Below the pieces are notes generated by a model that had not been told where the DNA came from, ran no database searches, and saw only the letters and a list, made by a program, of their open reading frames with translations. From Eutreptiella sp. 'Long Island Sound 2002' (taxonomy: Eukaryota > Euglenozoa > Euglenophyceae > Eutreptiales > Eutreptiaceae): a stretch of 64,000 bases of DNA. This document shows, piece by piece, positions 43,591 through 53,336 of the stretch. The stretch is from assembly GCA_964036045.1 (NCBI GenBank), contig OZ038378.1:42533228-42597227 (forward strand), given 5' to 3'. How positions within the stretch are numbered: the stretch's first letter is position 1; every line of letters begins with the position of its first letter. The position numbers were made by a program, and so were the translations under genes.

Positions 43591-43853
43591 CTGCGCAGGG
43601 CCGCAGACTGGGGCTGTGCAGGAGCGCAGACTGGGGCTGCGCAGGAGCGCAGACTGGGGCTGCGCAGGGGCGCAGACTGGGGCTGCGCAGGAGCGCAGAC
43701 TGGGGCTGCGCAGGGGCGCAGACTGGGGCTGCGCATGGGCGCAGACTGGGGCTGCGCAGGAGCGCAGACTGGGGCTGCGCAGGGGCGCAGACTGGGGCTG
43801 CGCAGGGGCGCAGACTGGGGCTGCGCAGGGGCGCAGACTGGGGCTGCGCAGGA
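43591..43853 (+). repeat. 23-bp satellite, second short array (~11 monomers)
   Basis: Same monomer and phase logic as the main array, lying between the two 145-bp modules. Confidence 0.95.
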
Positions 43854-43998
43854 GGGGGGGGGGGGCGCCTCACCACAGGCTTTTGGCGACCCCCCCAGGC
43901 GCCGGGCTCCGGGCCAGGAGGTTATTGGGGCCCGGGCCAGCGTGTGCGCGAGGGCCTCACCACAGGCTTTTGGCCCTGCGTTGTCGGGGGGGGGGCGC
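43854..43998 (+). repeat. ~145-bp module, second copy
   Basis: Partner of 43446-43590. The pattern satellite-module-satellite-module suggests a larger duplicated unit. Confidence 0.9.
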
Positions 43999-44344
43999 GC
44001 CGGGGGGCCGTTCAGGCTGGTTCCCCCCGGGGCTGGCTCAGTTGTGCATGGCCACAGGCCAGCAGAGGCTGTTTCTTACGGGGCTCATGTCGGTTCATGG
44101 CCCAGGGCGCACCGGGGAGGGTCCCAACTCTCGCCCCCGGAGGTTCTTGCTGGCTGTCCCTGGGGGGGGGGGGGGGGGGGGGCATGCGGTTTCGAGTGTT
44201 TTGGGAGGCGAGCTACCTCCCATGGCAAAACCCAGGCGGCCTCTTCGCGCTGGGGAACCTCCGCTGTAGGGGGGGGGGGGTAGGGGGGGGTAGGGGGGGT
44301 CAGGGGGGGTAGGGGGGGGTAGGGGGGGGGTAGGTAGGGGGGGG
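43999..44344 (+). other. unique GC-rich DNA and terminal G-tract block
   Basis: About 265 bp without repeat or gene, containing a 20-G run near 44163-44182, then GTAGGGG-type repeats up to the right TIR. Confidence 0.7.
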
Positions 44345-44376
44345 AGGTAGGGGGGGGCGACTTCGTGCATACTATC
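44345..44376 (-). repeat. right terminal inverted repeat
   Basis: Reverse complement of 34824-34855 at about 26 of 32 positions. Confidence 0.8.
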
Positions 44377-44383
44377 AGTCAGC
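44377..44383. repeat. 7-bp target-site duplication (right) of satellite element
   Basis: AGTCAGC, partner of 34817-34823. Confidence 0.85.
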
Positions 44384-47300
44384 AATTCAGCCGGAGCATT
44401 GCCACATCGTGCCACACTCATTGGTGAGGCAAACGAGAGGCTTCCATTGCTATCGACCAATTATGCCCCTTGTGGATCCCATTGGACCGGAGATGAGGAG
44501 GAGAAAATTGTTCGTGCCGTGAAAGCAGCGGCAATTAAGTCCAAGTGTGGCGATGGAGAGCACCCTCAGGAGTACGGTCTTTCCCGGGATGCTTATTGTC
44601 ACATGATGGAAGGTCAAGGTATGGACACACAATCAACGGATGTCTTTGCATCAAAAGAGGCTCCTAAGTTGCAGAAGTGCGCGAGCTACTGGCACAAGGG
44701 TGACTCGGCGTGGAACAAACACTGGGGCGCAGGAGAATGGGGCCATCAGTATGTACACGGAGCCCAACGGGATTCCGAATGAATCGTGAACAAAATTATC
44801 GCCGATAGAGCCAAAGGAGTCTTGGTGTTGACTGGACTGGGCTCAGGGGACGCCCGTGGCGAAGTTCTAAGATCCAAGATCAATTCCATCGCCTTGAACC
44901 AATTTGTGTTTGCGCCCGATGAGGAGATATTCATGGACGCTACGGGAACCTCTTTGCCGTCACCGGGACAGGCATGGTCAACCCACGCGTATTATGTGGA
45001 CGGTGCACAATGCCATCCCACGGGCGATGAGGCTTTAATCCGGAGGATACAAGCCGTGTGCATGAGGGTCATGTTCGAGGAGAGCAACGACCCCAAAGTG
45101 GAAGTCATGACCTTGTCAACTGACGAGATTGATCATGTTGTCCACTACATGAAGGATGGGATGCATGACCGTGTGGCAGCCACGCAGGCAAGAAGCCGGG
45201 TCAAATCTCCTCATTGATGGAACGATCAAAATTTGATTACGGGAAAATTCACCAAGAACGAGTTCGTGGCGAGGGTGATGGACCACATGGCCGATCAAGA
45301 TGAGCCTGTGGGTTCCAACCCACCCACGTGGAATTTTCCACGCTCAGGTATCGGATTAAAGCCTGACACCCCATTTAATATCCAAGAATTCAGAAAATTA
45401 TCGGCGGGGCGGCAGACCCTCGATGTTGAAGAGGGTATGACGGATGAGGAAATGTCAGAGGGCGATCCGGAGGAAAGCTATACGGCCATTCGGTCAGTGG
45501 TGACCGTGCCGACAGCTGCGGCCGAAGAAGCAAAGGAAAGTCCAAGACTGGATGAGCTGCAGAAAATATTGGTGAAGGGTTCTCCACTGTCCCTCAGCGG
45601 TGTGGCCAACAAAAATCCACCGAATCGAGGTCGATTCGGCACCGCAAGGATTAAATTGAAGCTCAACCCCAAAGTATTTTGGCATCGAGAATATCAGCTT
45701 CCAGGTGAGCGGGCAGAGGCCATGAAAAAGTTGTTGAAGGAATTCATCGAGCGCGGATAAATAGAACCTTCGGACAGTGAGTGGGCAAGCCCAGCATTTA
45801 TCCTTTCGAAGAAGGAGAAGGGCGAATGGCGGTCAGTGGTTGATTATGGAGGGTTGAATGAGCAAACGGAGCATGATTCGTACTCTCTCCCCTTAATCGA
45901 AACTATCCTACAAAAACAGGCCCGAAAGCGCATCTTCACGGTGTTAGACCTCAAACATGGTTATCACCAGATGCCGCTGCATGTGGACTCCAGGGCGTGT
46001 ACGGCGATGAGTACGCCACTCGGCCCCATGCAATGGAAAGTGGTGCCAATGGGAGCCAAGAATGGCAACGCAGTGTTCGAGCGCATGATGGAGGATCTGC
46101 TGGGACTTGTGCGGGATTGCGCCGACCGGTTTGTGGATGACATCATTATCGGGTCTGGCGAGGAGGACATGTCGGAGGATGAGTTGATCAAGGCCCACGA
46201 GAAAGACTTGAGACGAGTGCTCGACGTCCTTGATTGCCAGCAAATGGTATGCAAGCTGACGAAGGCATATTTATTTGTGACGGAAGTTGAGTTTGCGGGA
46301 CACGTGTTTGGTCATGGGCAACGCAGGCCGATGCCGGGCAAGTTGGCCGCCTTGAATCATTGGGAGCGACCCACCACCATCAGCGAGTTGCGTTCGTTCA
46401 TGGGATTCTGCAATTATTATTCGGGTTGCGTACGAATCTATGCCGAACTCTCGGGACCATTGCACAAAATGCTGCAGGTTGGGAATTTTGATGGGCGCAA
46501 GAAGAGCAAGAAAAAGCTAGCCTGGACAACGGAGGCGACAGAACCGTTCGAGACGCTCGGGAGAACTCTCCTGGGAAAGTTGGAGGGATTCGTTATCAAT
46601 CCGGACAAAGGATTTGTGCTCCGCACCAATGCATCTGCTTATGCCGTGGGAGCTGTCCTGGAGTAAGTCCGAGAGGATGGTTCCCATGTCCCAGTGGCCT
46701 TTTCGAGTAGAGTTTTGGCGGAGGGTCAACGCCGCACTTGGACTGCAAGAGAAAAGGAGACATATGCCATCATCTGTGCCTTGCGCAAGTGGTCCGGGCA
46801 TATTGGTTTGCAACCCATTGTCGTGTGCACCGACCATCAAAGTTTGCAGAGTTGGCACAAGGAGCACGTCGACACCCCCTCGGGTCTGGCAGCCCAACGC
46901 GCCCGGTGGCACGAGACGCTAGCCAAGTTTGACTTGAGCGTAGTGTATTTGCCCGGGAAGGACGACACTGTGGCCGATTGCCTCAGTCGTTGGGCATACC
47001 TAGCTGGGAAAGCATGGATGGTAATCTCTATGCATGGCGACGCCGAGGAGACTGCAGAGGCTAGGTGTATCATTGAGGGGGAGCGTCTGCTTGAAGAAGG
47101 CAAGCCCAAATGCCTTGTGGTGATGGGATCCTGCGCGGAGCTCGCCTAAGTCCGAGATGCCAAGATACAAGCGATGGGGGCGCAAATGAAGGAGGAGGAC
47201 ATGGTACGAGCCATTGAAGGAGTGCAATCGGTCTTGAGGGAGGATTGGTCCGAGGATTACGCAAATTCGGACCATTGGCTGAAGTATTGGAATGCGGTGA

Positions 47301-47572
47301 GTGCGCGATCGGACGATGAATGGCCGGAGGGATTGACAGAAGACGGGGACAAGCTCTTTCTTAAGGACCAGCTCTTGGTTGCGAAAAAACCGGCTGGAGG
47401 ACTTGATTGACCATTCGCACAACGCTCAATTGATGCATCCGGGACGGGATAAATTGCAGAAGGATTTGGAGTCGAGGTTTTTGTTCCTTTCGGATTATTA
47501 CGCAGTTTTGAACCGGTATTGCAAGGCCTGTGCGTTCTGCAGGGCCACCAAACATCCCAACCGGTCAACTGA
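44384..47572 (+). pseudogene. pol: C pol, 3' of the insertion: protease end, RT, RNase H, integrase start
   Basis: Homologous to A pol throughout. The protease tail GALPHRATL is followed by the linker DVFASKEAPKLQKC and KIIADRAKGVLVLTGLG. RT has VVDYGGLNEQTEHDSYSLPL, VLDLKHGYHQMPL and the catalytic FVDDII at 46130-46147. RNase H has RTNASAYAVGAVLE (the catalytic Asp of TDAS replaced by Asn) and AREKETYAIICALRKW. The integrase zinc region has HNAQLMHPGRDK and CKACAFC. In-frame stops at about 44780, 45215, 45758, 46664 and 47147, plus a frameshift near 47390, cut it into seven ORFs. Homology stops at about 47572, before the integrase catalytic core. Confidence 0.9.
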
Positions 47573-47873
47573 GTAAGTAAGTAAGGGCTGCCGCGTTCGC
47601 AGCCTCATCTGACATCTCCTTGCTTGTTTTACATGGTGGCCGCCTCTGGCGGGAAGGAGAGCTCTCCACCATCAGTTCACCTGGCGACCCCTGTCTCACC
47701 TTACGGCCGAGAACTTCAACCAGGTTCCCTTGGGGCCTGATCGGCGGTAGGTGTCTTTCAGTCGCTGCCCTCGCGGTCTCAGCTCCTTCCGGTCACCGAT
47801 CGAAGGATCCTCCGGCCTCCCCCCCCTAGCACAGCCTTTCGGGCGCCTGCAGGCGGGTTTCCTGTGGATAGCT
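47573..47873. other. junction and anonymous DNA after truncated C
   Basis: Starts with GTAA repeats (47573-47584) right at the end of C homology. No gene seen. Confidence 0.5.
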
Positions 47874-48737
47874 GAAGCGGTACCGTCGGGCCTCGCGGAG
47901 CGTGAGGCCTCCGACCCTTGAGACCCACGGGACACTGCGCTGAACTTGTTTCTTTGACCTCTGCCTTGCACTGATTTTCCCTTTCTTGATCCACTGTTTT
48001 GTCCGCCATTTTGCTATCACAGCTTGTCTTGGCCTTGCTTTGCTTTGACGTGAGAAAAACAAGATGCTGATCCCTTGCTTTGCTTTGACGTGCATGCAAA
48101 CACACAGAACGCCTTGATCGTCCAAGCCTTGCTGGTACCCAATGGCAAACACAGCGCATCAAATCCACAGGAGGTCTAACCTGTATCGAGGGTTTCTTTC
48201 AGTGAATCCATCATAGGCTGAGACCTTCCAGTTTTCAGCTTCCAAGTTGCTGAGCGCCTTGGCCAGTAGCCGTAGGCCCTCAACGAGGGCGCTCTTGCCA
48301 CGATGCTAAGCGCCGCTGGTGTATTTCACTACCTTTGGCCCTCAACGAGGGCGTTGCTTGCGTCCACGATGCCCTGGCATGCTGCCCCAGGACGAGGGAT
48401 GCAGCGTTCAGGCCAGTGTCGGCCTACAAATAATTCTGAGAACCTTGGACGGTCCTCCCATATGACACAAACCTGAACGTCAACGACAAACAGATTCCGT
48501 AACAAACAGAGTTAACATACACGACGCAAATCGCATATATCATGCTACAGAATTTAACTATATAGAAAATAAATGCCAAATAAAAACACGTAACGGCAGC
48601 TATCGGCTGCCTTCAGTCACTCTCCTGATGCAAAATTGCGTCATTTGCGTGACTTCGCGCTATGCGCCAGAAGCCTTCGCGCTGCTAAGCTCTGCCACAA
48701 AAATGCAAACGCAGGGATCGTTACCGATTCTGCTTCA
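47874..48737 (+). repeat. direct repeat D, left copy (864 bp)
   Basis: Recurs at 49095-50111. It contains GGCCTC/GAGGCC and GCCCTC-AAC-GAGGGC hairpins (48276-48290, 48338-48352) and a GGCAGC/GCTGCC hairpin near 48596-48612. A minus-strand ORF (47779-48168) is conserved in the other copy but has no known motif. Confidence 0.9.
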
Positions 48738-49094
48738 CGCCCCTCCTGAGAGCTTAGTCAGGTTGCCTGCCGCGAAGACGGGCTTCCCCAGCGTTACTTG
48801 GCGACTCTCGCTGAGACCTCGAAGGTTGAACGAAGGCCTGCATCGACGTTGTGCCCTCCGACGCATCATTGCTTCCGTGCAGCACAGATGCTGGTAATGT
48901 GCTGCTTTCTTCACCACGCGCTGTAACTGTGGACCATGGTCGGGAGCACCCATACTGTGTACACGCTGGCACGGGACGTGTACCCCTCAAAAGATTCGGG
49001 AATCTTCGGTTTTGTTGTCCACTCCACACGCGGCTGCTTGCAACACATGATCGGACGCGTCTAAGGCGGCTAGACGCATTTTCAGAATGTTTTT
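48738..49094. other. spacer between D repeats
   Basis: 357 bp, no gene or repeat recognised. Confidence 0.5.
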
Positions 49095-50111
49095 GAAGCG
49101 GTACTGTCGGGCCTCGCAGACCGTGAGGCCTTCGATCCTTGAGACCCACGGGACACTGCACTGAACTTGTCTCTTTGATCTCTGCCTTGCACTGATTTTC
49201 CCTTTATTGATCAACTGTTTTGTCTGCCATTTTGCTATCACAGCTTGTCTTGGCCTTGCTTTGCTTTGACGTGAGAAAAAAAAGATGCTGATCCCTTGCT
49301 TTGCTTTGACGTGAGAAAAGCAAGATGCCCATCCCTTGGTATTTCTGCATACTTTGCCGCCGCACTCTTGGTCCTCCCTTGCTTTCACGTGAGAAAAGCT
49401 GAACACCTTATGAGCTTTTTTGAACCACAGGTTGATTTTGATAATAAAATATCCTGCTGCTCGTTGCATGCAAACACACAGAACGCCTTGATCGTCCAAG
49501 CCTTGCTGGTACCCAATGGCAAACGCAGCGCACCAAATCCACAGGAGGTCTAACCTGTATCGAGGGTTTCTTTCAGTGAATCCATCATAGGCTGAGACCT
49601 TCCAGTTTTCGGCTTCCACGATGCTGAGCGCCTTGGCCAGTAGCCGTAGGCCCTCATCGAGGGCGCTGTTGCCACGATGCTAAGCGCCGCCGGTGTATTT
49701 CACTACCTTTGGCCCTCAACGAGGGCGTTGCTTGCGTCCACGATGCCCTTGCATGCTGCCCCAGGACGAGGGATGCAGCGTTCAGGCCAGTGTCGGCCTA
49801 CAAATAATTCTGAGAACCTTGGACGGTCCTCCCATATGACACAAACCTGATCGTCAACGACAAACAGATTCCGTAACAAACAGAGTTAACATACACGACG
49901 CAAATCGCATATATTATGCTACAGAATTTGACTATATAAAAAATAAATGCCAAATAAAAACACGTAACGGCAGCTATCGGCTGCCTTCAGTCACTCTCCT
50001 GATGCAAAATTGCGTCATTTGCGTGACTTTGCGCTATGTGCCAGAAGCCTTCGCGACGCTAAGCTCTGCTACAAAAATGCAAACGCAGGGATCGTTACCG
50101 ATTCTGCTTCA
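49095..50111 (+). repeat. direct repeat D, right copy (1017 bp)
   Basis: Same as 47874-48737 but with about 153 extra bp around 49315-49467. The extra part is bounded by short repeats of TTGCTTTGCTTTGACGTGAG, so the left copy may have lost it by slippage between them. The GCCCTC...GAGGGC hairpins recur at 49650-49664 (loop ATC) and 49712-49726 (loop AAC). Confidence 0.9.
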
Positions 50112-50877
50112 TAGCCCTCGCCGACAGCGGAGCATTTCTCTCTGTCAACCACATTCCACCACTCCCCATCCCCCACAGGTTGGAGTACCCACTCGGCTCC
50201 CGGATGCACTTGGGTGTCGTCCATCCGCGGCTGGTGGCCAGGGGGCAACCCTTTCCACGTTTCCCTAGGTCCCGCTCACGCGTGAACCTACGTGTACTTA
50301 GGCCATTGACCCGGGGACCTCAGGGTCAACCCTCACCCCTGCGGACACCTCACGGCCGTCCCGGAGTTCAGGGCATTTTCCCGACTTCCCGTGGCCAGGC
50401 TCCCCATGGTTGGCCCATGGTTCACCACTCCTTGGCCACTGGTTCTCCAATCCCACGGGGCTGTTGCTTGGCGCTTTCGGCCTCCCTTCCCATCCGATGT
50501 CCCGTTCCCCTTCGCCCCATACCGACACCGGCCCAATCCCCGCGTCCCGTGGATTTTCGTTCCCATGGGGCCGTTGTGTGGCCCGTGCCACACCCCTGTC
50601 CTAGCCCCGTGCCCCCATCCCATCCCTCGTCCCGTGTTCATACCCCACCGGGCCGCCAGCAACCCCGTGGCTCGGGCCCACAGCATCCTCATCCATCCAG
50701 GGACCGTTTTGTGCTCCTCGCACGGGTCGCTCCTATCCACTCCCCTTCCTCCGCGCACTCGGCGCATTCTCCTTCGCCCGTTCCTGCCCGGATCGTCTGG
50801 CCACTTTTCCCTTGTCATGGCACCTTTGGCCCACCCCTGTTTTGGCACGAGAACACAGTGTGTCCAGGCGGCTGTGG

Positions 50878-50913
50878 CCTAGTAGGGACGCCACTACACG
50901 TACCCCCACTAGG
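50878..50913 (+). other. hairpin motif, first copy
   Basis: Arms CCTAGTAGGG and CCCCACTAGG, nine of ten pairs. The surrounding GGCGGCTGTGG...ACACGTACCCC is shared with 51211-51246. Confidence 0.6.
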
Positions 50914-51210
50914 GCTTGGGGGGGAGTTGTGTTCTGTGTTCCGTATGCTTGCACCGCCTGCTGTCTTGCCGTCCTTGACGTCGTCTTGCATACCTCCTAG
51001 GGCACATTGCCCTTCTGATGTTTGTGCCTCGCCACTCATGGTCGAGGGTCCTTCTTTCTGCTGTACCCCCCATACCTGGCTCGGGCGTGCTGCTATGTGT
51101 GTGATCCGCGCCCTGGGTCATGCAGGGTGGGCAGCCCATGTGTTCCACCTGCGTTTGTGCACAAGAACACAGCGCATGTTGTGTTCTTTTTGTTTGGTTG
51201 GCGGCTGTGG

Positions 51211-51246
51211 CCTAGCAGGGACGCAACCACACGTACCCCTGCTAGG
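51211..51246 (+). other. hairpin motif, second copy
   Basis: Arms CCTAGCAGGG and CCCTGCTAGG, ten of ten pairs. The T-A pair of copy 1 is C-G here. Confidence 0.6.
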
Positions 51247-51533
51247 GCGTGGTTGAATGGAGTGCTCCGCTGTCGTGCCCGGCCTGCGTCGTGGTGTCCA
51301 TGTTGATGCCCTATTTGTTGTGTGTGTGTCTCCGCCCTTGATTCAGCTGGGTGGGCGGCTTCGGGTGCACCTCTGCACCCTACTCATCCCACCTGCGGAA
51401 CGAGAGTCTCATGCATGGTGGGGGTGCGGAGAGGCGTAGCTACCAGCACTCACGTCTGGCCTGCTATACTCGGTCAAGGGCCCGCCTCAGCGCGGCCTGT
51501 CAAGCCCTGCTGTTGTACAGACAGGCTGCCAGC

Positions 51534-53075
51534 CCCGGATTATCCTGTCCGGGGCGCCAGGCCGCCACTTGTCCCTGGATGATCCAGTCCGGGGGACGGC
51601 GGCTCCTGCTGCTTGTTCCGCTCCGAATGATCCAGTCCGGGGTTTCTTTTTTTTTTTCACCGGTTTTTGCTCGCGTCGTGCTTCGGCCATTCCTTCTTGC
51701 TTTGCCCCGGATGATCCAGTCCTGGGCACTTCTTGGCCTCGTCTCCACTTCGCTGCATTACCTCGGCCTCGTCCGGGTCTTCGCATCACTGCATCACCAC
51801 TGGCTCCTCCTCTTGGCTGCCACACTGCTTCTCCATGGTCTCGCACTCGTGGCTGCTGCTCACCTTCACCTTGGCCTCTGCCTCTTGTCTACCCCACTGC
51901 TTCAGCAGATGATCCAGTACGTGGGGTGTTGTGTCTCCTTCCTCCGACTTTTGTGGTCGTTTCGCTTGGGCCGCTCCTTTTTATTTTGCCCCGGATGATC
52001 CAGTCCTGGGCTCTCCTTGTCTTCGTCTGCTCTTGGCTGCTTGTGCTCGGCCTCGTGTTGGTCACCCCTACTCTGCATCTCCCCGGGCTCCTCCTCGTCG
52101 CTGCTCCGCTGCTTCTCCTCGGCCTCCTCCCCGCGGTTGCTCCACCTCATCCCCCCGTCCTCGTCCACTTGTGTGCATCACTGCGTCACCTTGGCCTTGT
52201 CCTCATCTTGACTTCTCCGCTTCTCCCCGACCTCGTCCTCCACTCTGCTTTGCTGCATCTCCACGGCCTCGTCCTCGTGGCCACTGCTGAGGCTCCCCGT
52301 GGCGCCTGCTGCTTGTTCTGCCCCGGATGTTCCAGTCCGGGGGGCGTCCGCCACCGCTGGTCCCTGGATGCTCCTTTCGGGGGGGCGGCGGTGCCTGCTG
52401 CTTGGCCCACCCCGGACGATCCAGTCCGTGGCGTTTGGCCGCCACTTGTCCTCAGTTGATCCTGTCCGGGAAGTGGCGGCCCCTGCTGCTTGTTCGGCCC
52501 CGGATGCTCCAGTCCGGGGGGTGTCGTGTCTCCTTCCTCCACCTTTTGTGGTCGTTTTACTTGGGTCACTCCTTCTTGTTTTGCCCCGGATGATCCAGTC
52601 CTGGGCTGTCCTTGTCTTCGTCTGCTCTTGGCTGCTTGTGCTCGGCCTCGTCTTGGTCACCCCTACTCTGCATCTCCTCGGGCTCCTCCTCGTTGCTGCT
52701 CCGCTGCTTCTCCTTGGCCTTGGCCCCTGCGGCTACTCCACCTCTTCCCCCTGTCCTCGTCCACATGTGTGCTTCACTGCGTCACCTTGGCCTTGTCCCC
52801 ATCTTGTTTTCTCCGCTTCTCCCCGGCCTCGTCCTCCACTCTGCTCCGCTGCTTCTCCACAGCCTCATCCTCGTGGCCTCTCCTGAGCTCCCTGTGGCGC
52901 CTGCTGCTTGTTCCACACCGGATGTTCCAGTCCGGATGGGGCGGTTCCTACTGCTTGGCCCAACCCGGACGATCCAGTCTGGGGCGTCTGGCCCCCACTT
53001 GTCCACAGATGCTCCAGTCCGGGGGGCGGCGGGCCCTGCTGCTTGTTCCGCCCCGGAGTTTCCAGTCCGGTGCGT
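51534..53075 (+). repeat. dispersed 22-bp hairpin array within larger repeats
   Basis: About 15 copies of CCCCGGA-TGATCCAG-TCCGGGG or close variants, for example 52321-52342 and 52498-52519 (perfect 7-bp arms). They are set irregularly in CT/TC-rich DNA that itself repeats in modules of about 0.55-0.6 kb starting near 51949, 52544 and 53086. Overlapping ORFs on both strands are low-complexity; minus frames repeat DWIIRG-like phrases. No gene is called. Confidence 0.8.
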
Positions 53076-53336
53076 CAGGACTCCCTTCTCCGCCTTTTGT
53101 CGTCGTTTCGCTTGGGTCGCTCCTTCTTGTCTTCGTCTTCTCTTGGCTGCTTGTGCACGGCCTCGTCTTGGTCACCCCTTCTCTGCATCTCCTCGGGGTC
53201 CTCCTGGTCGCTGCTCCGCTGCTTCTCCTCGGCCTCGTCCCCGCGGTTGCTCCACCTCATCCCCCCATCCTCGTCCACTTGTGTGCATCACCCCGTCACC
53301 TTGGCCTTGTCCTCATCTTGTCTTCTCCGTTTCTCC
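53076..53336 (+). repeat. last CT-rich module, cut at the B junction
   Basis: Third copy of the 0.5-0.6 kb module. Homology to it ends at CTTCTCCGTTTCTCC, and B sequence starts in the next bases. Confidence 0.7.

Larger units (their letters stand above)
34824..44376. mobile_element. 9.55-kb TIR-bounded element filled with satellite DNA
   Basis: Bounded by imperfect 32-bp terminal inverted repeats (34824-34855 and 44345-44376, about 26 of 32 positions equal, the inner 17, GTCGCCCCCCCCTACCT, identical) and by a 7-bp target duplication in C protease. Inside there is no transposase or other believable gene. The order is: TIR, G-tract block, 99-bp repeat x3, hairpin and G-tract, 300 bp of unique GC-rich DNA, ~330 copies of a 23-bp satellite, a ~145-bp module, 11 more satellite copies, a second module, unique DNA, G-tract block, TIR. 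It resembles a non-autonomous DNA transposon. The 7-bp duplication does not point clearly to a known superfamily; a mutated 8-bp duplication is possible. Confidence 0.8.
50112..51533. other. GC-rich anonymous stretch with a repeated hairpin
   Basis: Plus ORF 50180-51256 (358 aa) and the overlapping 50391-50882 are Pro/His/Arg-rich without motif; the minus strand is equally open. I do not call a gene. Two related hairpin segments lie at 50878-50913 and 51211-51246. Confidence 0.4.

Noticed and set aside
47874-50111. The D repeats as LTRs of a short retrotransposon
   Set aside because: No PBS or PPT next to either copy, only 357 bp between them, and no TG...CA-type boundaries at matching positions.
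50180-51256. 358-aa Pro/His/Arg-rich ORF as a host gene
   Set aside because: Low-complexity product; opposite-strand and other frames are equally open, as expected for C-rich DNA; no recognisable domain.
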